Of a stretch of 64,000 nt of DNA, positions 17,649-25,870 are shown piece after piece. The notes below the pieces were generated by a model. That model had not been told where the DNA came from. It searched no databases and was given only the letters and a program-made list of their open reading frames with translations. Both the position numbers and the translations under genes were made by a program. The stretch's first letter is position 1; the number at the start of each line of letters is the position of its first letter. The stretch comes from Bifidobacterium adolescentis ATCC 15703 (GTDB lineage Bacteria > Actinomycetota > Actinomycetes > Actinomycetales > Bifidobacteriaceae): positions 1,481,946 to 1,545,945 of the forward strand of contig NC_008618.1 in NCBI RefSeq assembly GCF_000010425.1. Reading direction: 5' to 3'.

Positions 17649-19205
17649 TTATCGCTGGCGAATCGTTACGTGCAAGGCACTCACCGAGGCAGCGGGCAAC
17701 GTTACCGTCAGCTCGGCACCGCCGGCAGATTCGTGCACGCTCACGGCACTATCCACGTCCACGGCATGAGTGCGCACCAGATCCGAATGCTCCACTGTGT
17801 TGCAATCATGCGGATCTTCGGAAGCAAGCGTTTCCATCGAATCAACCTGAGCGCCGCACGGCAAATGCAGCCGCACTTCGGCACCATCGTTCATATGCGC
17901 ATTGGTGAGATTAATCAGCAGCTGCGTGCCATCCTCATTACGTGACGCAAACGTATACACGGCAGAATCCTCGGAATCGTTACGCGCCACATCAAGTGCG
18001 GTCATGCCACGATGCGCCTTATACATCATGAACACATCGTAGTTAGGCGTAAGGATGGTCCGATCGCCTTCAGTCAAGATCAGTGAGTTAAGCACATTGA
18101 TGGTCTGCGCGTTACACGCCATGGTCACCTTGTCGCAATTACGCTGCAGCAGATCCAACGTAAGCGCGGTGGTGATGGCGTCACGCATGGTCACCTGCTG
18201 CTTGAGCGCAGGGCGTGCGAAGAATGCGGTCTTGTGCCAATTGCCCCATTCGCCGATGATTAGATCGACATGCGCGAGCTTGGAATCCATAGCCACCTCC
18301 GGCTCATGAATAAGCGCCAGGCCGTCATTCATCAAACGCCACTGATCACGCAGAATATCTTCAAGTTCGAGGCATCCCTCAATCACCGCATTCCAGCCGT
18401 CTTCATCGAACCGGGTGGGAGTGTCGGCATCGTTATCCACGTTCCAATTGTAGAAGTGCAGATCATAGCCGTCGATATTCGGCTGACGATATTCGGCAAG
18501 ACCGCGGAAGAAATCCTGGGTCCACTGCACGCGTTCGCGCGGCTTGTTGCCGTCGGGACCGCTCGCAATAGCATACATTGGGGTCGGCGCGAACACATCG
18601 GTGGTGAAGCTCGGCATGGCGGATGCGAACCTGCGGTATTCATTGAGGTAGGTCCGCGGAGTCATGGTACCGCCGCCAGCCCACACTTCGTTGCCGATCC
18701 CCCAATATTTCACCCCGTAAGGTGCCTTATGGCCGTTAGCCTCACGTTCCTTGGCAAGATCAGTGGGCTGCGCACGATTGCAGTACTCCATCCAATCCTT
18801 CATTTCGGCGACCGTGCCGGAAAGCATGTTGATATTGATCCACGGTTCAGCGCCGAGCATTTCACACAAACGCAGGAATTCGTCGGTGCCGAAGCTGTGA
18901 TCGTCCAGCTCATAGGTGGCGAAATTCTCGTTGAAAGTGGTTTTACGTTCGCTTTGCGGGCCCACACCGTCACGCCAATGGTAGGTATCCGCATAGCATC
19001 CGCCCGGCCAGCGAATAACCGGCGGCCTCAATGCACGCAAAGCATCCAATGTGGCCTTGCGGTAGCCACGCTCGTTTTCGATCGGGGAATCCTCTCCCAC
19101 CCATAGACCTTCATCAATGCATTCGCCAAGGAATTCAATGAATTGGCCATGCAGTTTCGGATCGATACGACCAATCGTACTGTTCGGGTCAATGCAGACA
19201 ACCAT
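17649..19205 (-). CDS. abfA: GH51 alpha-L-arabinofuranosidase
   Basis: A 518-residue GH51 enzyme, standard length. It has IRWPGGCYADTYHWRDGVGP, acid/base Glu173 in YWGIGNEVWAGGG, and nucleophile Glu319 in DLIIGEWGNWH, then a C-terminal beta-sandwich. It releases terminal alpha-L-arabinofuranose from arabino-oligosaccharides in the cytoplasm. AAAAGGAG precedes ATG 19205. It lies downstream of an MFS permease on the same strand (157 bases apart), which probably brings in its substrate. Its strong terminator separates it from the GH5 operon. Confidence 0.95.
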   Translation of the reverse strand: MVVCIDPNSTIGRIDPKLHGQFIEFLGECIDEGLWVGEDSPIENERGYRKATLDALRALRPPVIRWPGGCYADTYHWRDGVGPQSERKTTFNENFATYELDDHSFGTDEFLRLCEMLGAEPWININMLSGTVAEMKDWMEYCNRAQPTDLAKEREANGHKAPYGVKYWGIGNEVWAGGGTMTPRTYLNEYRRFASAMPSFTTDVFAPTPMYAIASGPDGNKPRERVQWTQDFFRGLAEYRQPNIDGYDLHFYNWNVDNDADTPTRFDEDGWNAVIEGCLELEDILRDQWRLMNDGLALIHEPEVAMDSKLAHVDLIIGEWGNWHKTAFFARPALKQQVTMRDAITTALTLDLLQRNCDKVTMACNAQTINVLNSLILTEGDRTILTPNYDVFMMYKAHRGMTALDVARNDSEDSAVYTFASRNEDGTQLLINLTNAHMNDGAEVRLHLPCGAQVDSMETLASEDPHDCNTVEHSDLVRTHAVDVDSAVSVHESAGGAELTVTLPAASVSALHVTIRQR

Positions 19206-19361
19206 GGTTTGCTCCTTTTGCCGTAGTGCTCACATCTGCAACGTTCGTAATTCGTATGGTTCTTGTAGTTATTGTGCCGCACAATATATGCGAAATGGCC
19301 GAAGATTCCAGGAGAGATGATGAAAGAATCTCCGGCCAAGTTATTTCGAAAAGCGCCGACG

Positions 19362-20618
19362 CTACTTCACCTTTTTAATCATCAGAATGAAGATGCAGGC
19401 GAGCGCCACCATAACGATTGCCGTCGGGAACACCAGTCCGTACGAGCCGGTAGCTACCACAATGGCGGAGGTGACAATCGGGCCGACCATCTGACCGAGA
19501 GTAGTGGCAATGTTCAAAATGCCCAAATCCTTCCCGGCCTCTTCTTCATTCGGCAGAACGTCAACATTGAGCGCCTGATCGACGGAACCGTACATGCCGT
19601 AGCCGAAGCCACCGATGGCGGAGAAGAGAATCATGCCCAACGCGTTGTGCATGAGCCATGGCAGAGCATAACCGATGGCGAGCAGCACGCTTGCGGCCAC
19701 AACCGGAATCTTACGGCGACCGATTTTGTCGGAAATCGGACCTGCGGAAAGCGCGGAAATCAGGGAGACAACCATCAGCACCAAGCTCATGGTGGAAATG
19801 GTGGCCGCGGAATCTTCAACACTTTGACCAATGTAGTCCTGCAGAATATACAGCTGGTAGTTGAGAATCATGTAGTAGCTGAACAGCAACAGGGAACGGC
19901 CGATAAATGCCAGCCAGAAGTCGCGAGCGCCTTTGGTCGGCGGACGGAAGCTCATGATAATACCCTTGAAATCAACCTTTTCCTTAGGCATATCCTTGCT
20001 GGACTTTTCCTTCGGCCAGAAGACCACGGCAAGCACACCGGAAAGACCCATAGCCACACCGGACGCGATGAAGCCCGGGAGCTGCAGGGTGATGAACTGC
20101 GCACCAACAATCTGACCAAGAGCAGAACCGAACAACGTACCTGCAGAGATAAATGCGGACATGGTGCCGCGCATATCTTCAGGAATACGGTCAGACAAAG
20201 ATGCGATGACCGGTGCGATCATCATGTTCAGACCGACCATGGAAATGCAGTAGCTGATGCCAATGCTCACACCGTCCGGCAGAATGCCGATGAGGAACAG
20301 CGAAATGCCCGCAACAATGCCGCCCGATGCGATCCATGGCGTACGACGTCCGAAGATCGAGCGCGTACGGTCAGACATGTTGCCAACCACGAGGTTGGAA
20401 ATCAGCGAGGCCAATGCCGTGGCTGAATTCAGCACGCCGAAAATGGCGTCTTTGCTGTCGGGCGCGATATCAGCCAAACGCTGCGGCAGCAGCACTGCAG
20501 CAACGATCCGCAACGCCAGCATCCATGCGAATGAGAACACGAAGAACGCTACGCAGAAACGCGTTTTGTCGATTTTGGAAAGCTCGTTGGCATGTTCCGC
20601 AGGCCGTGCGTCAGTCAT
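19362..20618 (-). CDS. MFS sugar permease
   Basis: A 418-residue MFS transporter with 12 hydrophobic segments, starting at ATG 20618 behind AAGGAGA; the longer reading from 20684 adds a lysine-rich stretch upstream of that site. The loop SDRTRSIFGRRTPWI and the late motif DVLPNEEEAGKDLGILNIATTLGQMVGP place it with MFS proteins found next to glycoside hydrolases in bifidobacteria. It is paralogous to the permease at 23530. The GH51 gene follows, so arabino-oligosaccharide or glycoside uptake is likely. A 31-bp palindrome lies 130-160 bases upstream. Confidence 0.9.
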   Translation of the reverse strand: MTDARPAEHANELSKIDKTRFCVAFFVFSFAWMLALRIVAAVLLPQRLADIAPDSKDAIFGVLNSATALASLISNLVVGNMSDRTRSIFGRRTPWIASGGIVAGISLFLIGILPDGVSIGISYCISMVGLNMMIAPVIASLSDRIPEDMRGTMSAFISAGTLFGSALGQIVGAQFITLQLPGFIASGVAMGLSGVLAVVFWPKEKSSKDMPKEKVDFKGIIMSFRPPTKGARDFWLAFIGRSLLLFSYYMILNYQLYILQDYIGQSVEDSAATISTMSLVLMVVSLISALSAGPISDKIGRRKIPVVAASVLLAIGYALPWLMHNALGMILFSAIGGFGYGMYGSVDQALNVDVLPNEEEAGKDLGILNIATTLGQMVGPIVTSAIVVATGSYGLVFPTAIVMVALACIFILMIKKVK

Positions 20619-20747
20619 GCTTGTCTCCTTATCTTTATCTTTCTTTTTCAAAGTCAGCCCTCTACGTTTTTGCCGAATCTTCAATGATCATGCAAACAAC
20701 AGGCAAGAGAGGCGTTGTGTTGAAGTCAACTCTCATCGGCTTCGTCA

Positions 20748-20778
20748 GTTATCTTATATCTTAAAGATATAAGATAAC
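20748..20778. promoter_or_regulatory. 31-bp palindromic operator
   Basis: GTTATCTTATATCTT, one central A, then the exact reverse complement: a perfect 31-bp palindrome between the MFS gene (minus) and the TetR gene (plus). Its position points to the TetR protein at 20851 as binder and to control of the MFS-GH51 unit. Confidence 0.7.
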
Positions 20779-20850
20779 AAATCGGCGTGTCGAACAACGA
20801 CCTACTTTCAAGCACAGCAATCAACCGCATAACCGCAATATCGAAACCAC

Positions 20851-21585
20851 ATGAAAACGCATGTGGACAGCGGCAATAGTATTCTTCAAATCAGTATGGA
20901 ATCACAGGAAAACACATCAGCAAACAGCATCAAGAGCCGTCCAATCAACCAAAGAAAACGACTCTCCCCAGCGCAGCGACGCAAACAAATCACACAAGAA
21001 GCGGTAACCCTAATCACGCAATACGGGTCATACGGCTTCCCCATGCAAGCATTAGCCGATGCAGTTGGCATGACCCTGCCCGGACTCAACCATTACGTCA
21101 AAAACCGAGAAGAATTACTCTCATTGGTCATCGAAACGTTCTACGACTCCGAAGAAGAAGGCAATGCCCACACGGCATTGGGCGCAGCCATCAGCCACTG
21201 CGACCAAACAGATTCAGCAACCAAAGAACGCCGACATCTGCCCGGCGCATTGCACGAAACCGTGCGCCTCAACGCCAAACGTCCCGAACTTGTCGCACTG
21301 TTCATGCGCCTCGCCATCGAAGCGTCCGATCCAGAACACCCAGCCCACAAGTTCTACCAGAACAGACACAGTTCGATTTTGATCGACATGACCAGCGTGG
21401 ACTGGGAACTACCGGAAGAATACCGCGATCCAGAACGCCTGCATGACCTCATCGTCACCGCGTTCTTTGCCATGGACGGCGTGCAAATCCAGTCGTTAAC
21501 CAATCCCAGCGAATCCATGATGCAACTATGGGAACGCGCAGAACACATCCTATTCCCCTCCCCCACATGGGACGGCTACCGCTGA
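20851..21585 (+). CDS. TetR-family regulator
   Basis: A TetR regulator of 244 residues if started at 20851, or 229 from ATG 20896 (MESQEN); neither start has a clear ribosome site. The HTH is FPMQALADAVGMTLPGLNHYVKNREELL. The C-terminal LFPSPTWDGYR marks the paralogous family. It is divergent from the MFS-GH51 pair across the 31-bp palindrome. Of the set it has the longest polar N-terminal tail. Confidence 0.88.
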   Translation: MKTHVDSGNSILQISMESQENTSANSIKSRPINQRKRLSPAQRRKQITQEAVTLITQYGSYGFPMQALADAVGMTLPGLNHYVKNREELLSLVIETFYDSEEEGNAHTALGAAISHCDQTDSATKERRHLPGALHETVRLNAKRPELVALFMRLAIEASDPEHPAHKFYQNRHSSILIDMTSVDWELPEEYRDPERLHDLIVTAFFAMDGVQIQSLTNPSESMMQLWERAEHILFPSPTWDGYR

Positions 21586-21624
21586 ACAGAGCGCAAACAA
21601 GCAAAGACACCGCAAACGCAAAAA

Positions 21625-21671
21625 GGCGTTTGCCTGCGGCGACCGGTAACCGATCACCATAGGCAAACGCC
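21625..21671 (-). terminator. Terminator of the GH30 gene
   Basis: GGCGTTTGCCT (21625-21635) and AGGCAAACGCC (21661-21671) form a perfect 11-bp stem. On the minus strand it is followed by TTTTTGCGTTT. It lies between the convergent TetR and GH30 genes. Confidence 0.75.
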
Positions 21672-21801
21672 CCGCAACACAACACCGGCTTGCGAAGATG
21701 GCAGGAAGAGAAGGGAAACTTGCCATCCGGCATTCAACAAACCTCTGCCACAACCAAGCCGACGCGTTACGCACACATTCGCATCAGCCAGGCAGCTCCC
21801 G

Positions 21802-23145
21802 TCAGTCCAGCACAAACGTGTTGAACGAACGCGGAGCAAGCGTCACCTTGATACCGCGATCGGCATTGCAAGGATCGGCAAATTCAAACGGACGCTCCTC
21901 TTCGAGAGCGTTCTGGGCCACCACCACAATGGTGCCATCCGGATTACGGAACGCAATAGCCATCGAATTGAAATGACCCGTAGTGCCAAGCACATGCGCA
22001 CCCGGCTTGACGAAATGCGAGAAATGACGCATCACATAATATTCCGGATTACGGCGAACCTCATGCGTATCCGCAGTAATGGTGAACAGTGAATTCTGCC
22101 ACCACCCCCACGTAGAATCCTGATCGTCAAGAATCATATTCCAATAAGTGTAAGCAGTCGCGCCATTACGCAAATAATGGTTGATCAAGTGGAAAATATA
22201 CTCCGCATATTCCCACGTATTATCACCCATACCGCATTCGGATTCAGACTGAATCAGCTCGATTTCAGGCCAGGATTCATGCGTACGCGCAATACAGTTC
22301 TGGCCGGCCCACTGGTAAGCGATGCCCTTGATGTACTTGCGAGCGCCATCGTCGAACAGAATATTGTCGACAAAACGGTTGTAATTATTCAGCTTCATGC
22401 CGTAGCCGCCGGTCCACGCCATATCTTCCGGACCATTCAGCGTACCCAGCCAAATATCGGTGTCAAGACCAGCTTCGCCAAAAGCAGGTCCAAGATAATC
22501 GCGGATGAACACCTTGAGCGCTTCGGAATCCCACAATGCACTCGGGAACTTCTGATCGGCAAACACCTCATTCTGCACATGCAGCTGATTCACGGTAATG
22601 CCATGCTCGGCATAAGCTTGAATGTACTTGACGAAATACTTCGCATATGCCTTAAGATTCTCAGGAGTCTGCACCAAACGACCATAGTTATAAGCCTTCG
22701 GACGCTTCATCCATGTCGGCGGGCTCCACGGGCTGGAGAACAGTTGCATGTTCGGCTGCCATTCCTGCGCGCGATGAATATACGGAATCAGCGTCCGCTC
22801 ATCATGCTCGACGGAGAAATGCTCCATCTCATAATCGCCGTCGGTCTCGTTATAGCTATACCAATGATCGGCGAAATCATTGGCACCGACCGGCGCACGA
22901 TTGAAGGTGAAGTTCATCTCATCCGGGCTGAACAGTTCCTTGATGATCTGATCACGTTCCTCTTCAGTAACCGTCTGCAGAGGAAGCCAGCCAAGCTCGT
23001 TGAAGCAGCCGCCGAAGCCACGCAATGCCTGATATTCATTGCCATCAAGCTGCAGATCGGAAGCGGAAGTGGCATGCGTGGATTCAATTTCGGATGATTT
23101 GTCGGCAAGCTTGTTGTCTTGCGTTGTCGCGATCCAAGTAGTCAT
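21802..23145 (-). CDS. GH30 glycoside hydrolase
   Basis: A 447-residue GH30 enzyme. FSSPWSPPTWMK is the family signature, acid/base Glu193 lies in LHVQNEV, and the nucleophile is Glu301 in IQSESECG. The C-terminal side domain (HFSHFVKPGAHVLG... to FNTFVLD) is the usual beta-structure. No signal peptide. GH30 members cleave beta-glucosides, beta-1,6-glucans, beta-1,6-galactans or xylans depending on subfamily; I cannot assign one. The MFS permease at 23530 lies upstream on the same strand. Confidence 0.9.
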   Translation of the reverse strand: MTTWIATTQDNKLADKSSEIESTHATSASDLQLDGNEYQALRGFGGCFNELGWLPLQTVTEEERDQIIKELFSPDEMNFTFNRAPVGANDFADHWYSYNETDGDYEMEHFSVEHDERTLIPYIHRAQEWQPNMQLFSSPWSPPTWMKRPKAYNYGRLVQTPENLKAYAKYFVKYIQAYAEHGITVNQLHVQNEVFADQKFPSALWDSEALKVFIRDYLGPAFGEAGLDTDIWLGTLNGPEDMAWTGGYGMKLNNYNRFVDNILFDDGARKYIKGIAYQWAGQNCIARTHESWPEIELIQSESECGMGDNTWEYAEYIFHLINHYLRNGATAYTYWNMILDDQDSTWGWWQNSLFTITADTHEVRRNPEYYVMRHFSHFVKPGAHVLGTTGHFNSMAIAFRNPDGTIVVVAQNALEEERPFEFADPCNADRGIKVTLAPRSFNTFVLD

Positions 23146-23300
23146 GGAAAGTCCTTAGTATTGTCGCTGATTCTTTGGATTTATATTTATTCGTTTTTTG
23201 AGTTGTTTTTATTTGATTATTGGGATTTAGTTATCGATATTTAGTTTTTGAGATTGAATTATTGAGATTGAATTATCGGCAACGCAATTTCATTTCAGTA

Positions 23301-23431
23301 AGTGCAAAAACCGCAGGATGCCGCGATAATCTATTCACAACACGCTCCAGGCCGCTCTAGCCAAGTCTTTACGGTCTTAAACAGATTATCGCGGCATCCT
23401 GCTCGTAACGCTATGACGTTACGTTTGCACT
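23301..23431. repeat. Nested inverted-repeat element
   Basis: This is the main feature of the 384-bp gap between GH30 and the MFS gene. A perfect 20-bp inverted repeat (23313-23332 and 23383-23402, GCAGGATGCCGCGATAATCT and its complement) is enclosed by a second pair, AGTGCAAA (23301-23308) and TTTGCACT (23424-23431). A small GTAACG/CGTTAC hairpin sits in between. It could be a structured RNA leader, an attenuator or a degenerate miniature mobile element. There is no open frame. The rest of the gap is AT-rich with two direct GAGATTGAATTA copies (about 23251-23276). Confidence 0.6.
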
Positions 23432-23529
23432 GTTATTTAGTTTTGCATTGTTGTTCAGTTTTGGAAAAACTTCCTATTCCCTCTCTCCCTCTCCTCTCTC
23501 GAAATTGAGGGGAGGGGGAGGAGGTGGGG

Positions 23530-24855
23530 TTACTTGACCTTCTTGATGGCCATGATGAAGAAGCAGCCGATGATGGCCAAGGCGATGGCGGTCGGGAAGG
23601 CGAAGTTGTAGCCGAGGGACACCACGATGGTGGACATGATGACCGGGCCGCACATCTGACCAAGGGTGGTGCCCATGTTCAGAATGCCCAGATCCTTGCC
23701 AGCCTCTTCCTTGTTCGGCAGCACATCAACGAGCAGAGCCTGATCGACCGCGGAGTAGACAGCGTAGCCGAGGCCAGCGATGCCAGCGAACAGATACATG
23801 CCCAGGGTGGACGGGATCAGCCACGGCATGGCAATACCGATAGCGAAGAGCACGGAAGCCACGACAACCGGAACCTTACGACGGCCGATGAAATCGGAAA
23901 CCGGGCCGGAGATGAAGGAGCCGACCAGAGACATGACCATCATGATCATGGAAACGACGGACACGGTGACAGCGGATTCCTTGACGGACTGACCAATGTA
24001 GTTCTGGATGATGTAGAGCTGGTAGACGTTGATCATCTGGTAGCTCATGATCATGCAGAAACGGCCGGCGAAAGCCTTGTAGAAGTCGTGGGCGCCAGCG
24101 AACTTCGGCGGACGGAAGGATACGAGGACGTCCTTGAAGGAGCCCTCTTCCTTCGGCAGGAAGTCAGCGGACTGTTCCTTCGGCAGGATGATCACGGCGA
24201 CGATGCCGCCGAGGAACATGAGCACGCCCGCGACAGCGAAGCCGGCAGTCAGGTTTTCGATGAAGAATGCGCCGATCATGGTACCGATCGGAGCACCGAT
24301 GGTGGAGCCTGCGCCATAGAAGGCGGACATGGTGCCGCGGATGCCAGACGGCACGCGGTCAGACAGCACGGCGACCAGCGGGGCGATCATGCAGTTGAGG
24401 CCGAACATGCAGGCGCAGTAGAAGATGGTGAGCAGCACGGCGTTATGCGTGGTGCCGGTCAGGAACAGGGTGACGCCACCGAGCACCGCGCCGAAAACGA
24501 TCCACGGAGTACGACGACCGAACCTGGAGCGGGAACGATCGGAGAAGTTGCCGAACATCAGGTTGGCAACCAAGGATGCCACCGCGGTGAACGCATTGAC
24601 GATGCCAACGAGAGCATCCGGATCAGCGCCTTCGATGGTCTTGTAGTGCATCGGCAGCAGCACGGCGGAGACGATGCCGAGACCCGACATCCACAACACG
24701 CCGAACAGCAGGAAGCCCGCACCGAAACGGATGGTGTTGACCTTGCTCAGTGGCTTGCCGGTTTCAGGAGACAGCTGCGGATCCTTGTCTGCAGCGGCGA
24801 TGTTGGCGTTATAACACACCAAACGCTCCTCTTTGTTTGCGATTGCTTCACTCAT
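23530..24855 (-). CDS. MFS sugar permease
   Basis: A 441-residue, 12-helix MFS transporter paralogous to the permease at 19362: shared SDRSRSRFGRRTPWI, YIGQSVKESAVT and DVLPNKEEAGKDLGILNMGTTLGQMCGP. The N-terminal 40 residues are hydrophilic and cytoplasmic. It is divergent from the TetR gene at 25211 and upstream of GH30 on the same strand, so it probably imports the GH30 substrate. Its promoter holds two different operator-like motifs, suggesting dual control. Confidence 0.9.
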   Translation of the reverse strand: MSEAIANKEERLVCYNANIAAADKDPQLSPETGKPLSKVNTIRFGAGFLLFGVLWMSGLGIVSAVLLPMHYKTIEGADPDALVGIVNAFTAVASLVANLMFGNFSDRSRSRFGRRTPWIVFGAVLGGVTLFLTGTTHNAVLLTIFYCACMFGLNCMIAPLVAVLSDRVPSGIRGTMSAFYGAGSTIGAPIGTMIGAFFIENLTAGFAVAGVLMFLGGIVAVIILPKEQSADFLPKEEGSFKDVLVSFRPPKFAGAHDFYKAFAGRFCMIMSYQMINVYQLYIIQNYIGQSVKESAVTVSVVSMIMMVMSLVGSFISGPVSDFIGRRKVPVVVASVLFAIGIAMPWLIPSTLGMYLFAGIAGLGYAVYSAVDQALLVDVLPNKEEAGKDLGILNMGTTLGQMCGPVIMSTIVVSLGYNFAFPTAIALAIIGCFFIMAIKKVK

Positions 24856-24940
24856 GAAACCCTCTCCTTCGATTCATGTTTCAGTAGTGTTTTCTGTGAT
24901 ATTCCTGTTTTCCGATAGGGCTTCTCTGCCCAGCCAGCTA

Positions 24941-25191
24941 ACTACCATTTGGTAACTAGCCGGTTTTCGTCATAGATGCCCTTTCGAAAGAACGCAAGTC
25001 AGACGCGAATTTTTCCGACGGCAGCGTTTTCAAATAGCAATCCACAACGATTCGCCCCATACAGCAACTTCAGTTTTTATTACTTAGTAACTGCTTAGTT
25101 AAAGCATATTACAATCTCTTGTATCTGTCATTTGCCGGCGTGTCCCAACGTTTCCAACACACTTCCTCTCCCCCTTCTTGTAACTTAGTAA
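24941..25191. promoter_or_regulatory. Divergent MFS/TetR promoter with two operator types
   Basis: The 355-bp gap between the MFS and TetR genes has no further gene. ACTACCATTTGGTAACT (24941-24957) resembles the TACCAATTGGTA palindrome at 9008. TTACTTAGTAA plus CTGCTTAGTTAA (25080-25102) and TAACTTAGTAAG (25181-25192) share the half site ACTTAGTAA with the perfect palindrome at 17413. The copy at 25183 lies just before the TetR start, fitting autoregulation. Confidence 0.6.
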
Positions 25192-25210
25192 GCACAAGAG
25201 AGGAGAACGC

Positions 25211-25837
25211 ATGCGTCGCCACATCGAAAGCAAAACCAAGAAACGAATGAGCGCAGAAGACCGCAAGAAAGCGATTCTCGAAACCACGGTCTCTTTCATC
25301 TCACAATTCGGATTCTGGGGATTTACCATTCGCGACGTGGCACAAGCTCAGAACATCACCGAAGCAGGACTCCTTTACTACTTCAAATCCAAAGAACAAC
25401 TCCTTGAAGCGACACTCAAATACGCCGATCGCACTAACCAAATCGCCATTGCAGAGCATCTTGGCGTCGAAGGCGTGACCGGCGAAGTCTTGCAAGACGG
25501 CATCGCATACCATTGCGATCTCGGACTCAAGGCCATCTCCACGGGAACCGTGGAAACCAACGCAGGCCGACCCGAAATGGTTCGCCTCTACACCCTGCTC
25601 GAAAGCGAGGCCCTAAGCAAAGACCATCCGGTGCACGAGTATTTCGAACAGCGCGAAATCAATCTGCTGAAGGAATACACGTTCGCAGCCAAACGAGATG
25701 GCGTCGCCGATCCGGAACGCACCGCACTGCAGGTGCTATCCGCCATGGAAGGCTTGCAATTGCGGTGGCTCAACGGATCTCACGATATCGATTTCGTTGG
25801 AGAATGGAAGGCCCTGATCGACCTTCTCATTCCCTAA
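25211..25837 (+). CDS. TetR-family regulator
   Basis: A 208-residue TetR regulator with HTH FTIRDVAQAQNITEAGLLYYFKSKEQLL. AGGAG lies before ATG 25211. It shares the internal MEGLQLRWL pattern with the other regulators here but lacks the terminal WDGYR motif, ending ALIDLLIP, so it is a more distant member. It is divergent from the MFS at 23530 and convergent with the GH42 gene. ACTTAGTAA motifs in front of it and upstream of the GH5 operon suggest it controls both places. Confidence 0.88.
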   Translation: MRRHIESKTKKRMSAEDRKKAILETTVSFISQFGFWGFTIRDVAQAQNITEAGLLYYFKSKEQLLEATLKYADRTNQIAIAEHLGVEGVTGEVLQDGIAYHCDLGLKAISTGTVETNAGRPEMVRLYTLLESEALSKDHPVHEYFEQREINLLKEYTFAAKRDGVADPERTALQVLSAMEGLQLRWLNGSHDIDFVGEWKALIDLLIP

Positions 25838-25870
25838 ACGTTCTCTTCTCGAGTTCTCTTATCGCAGATT

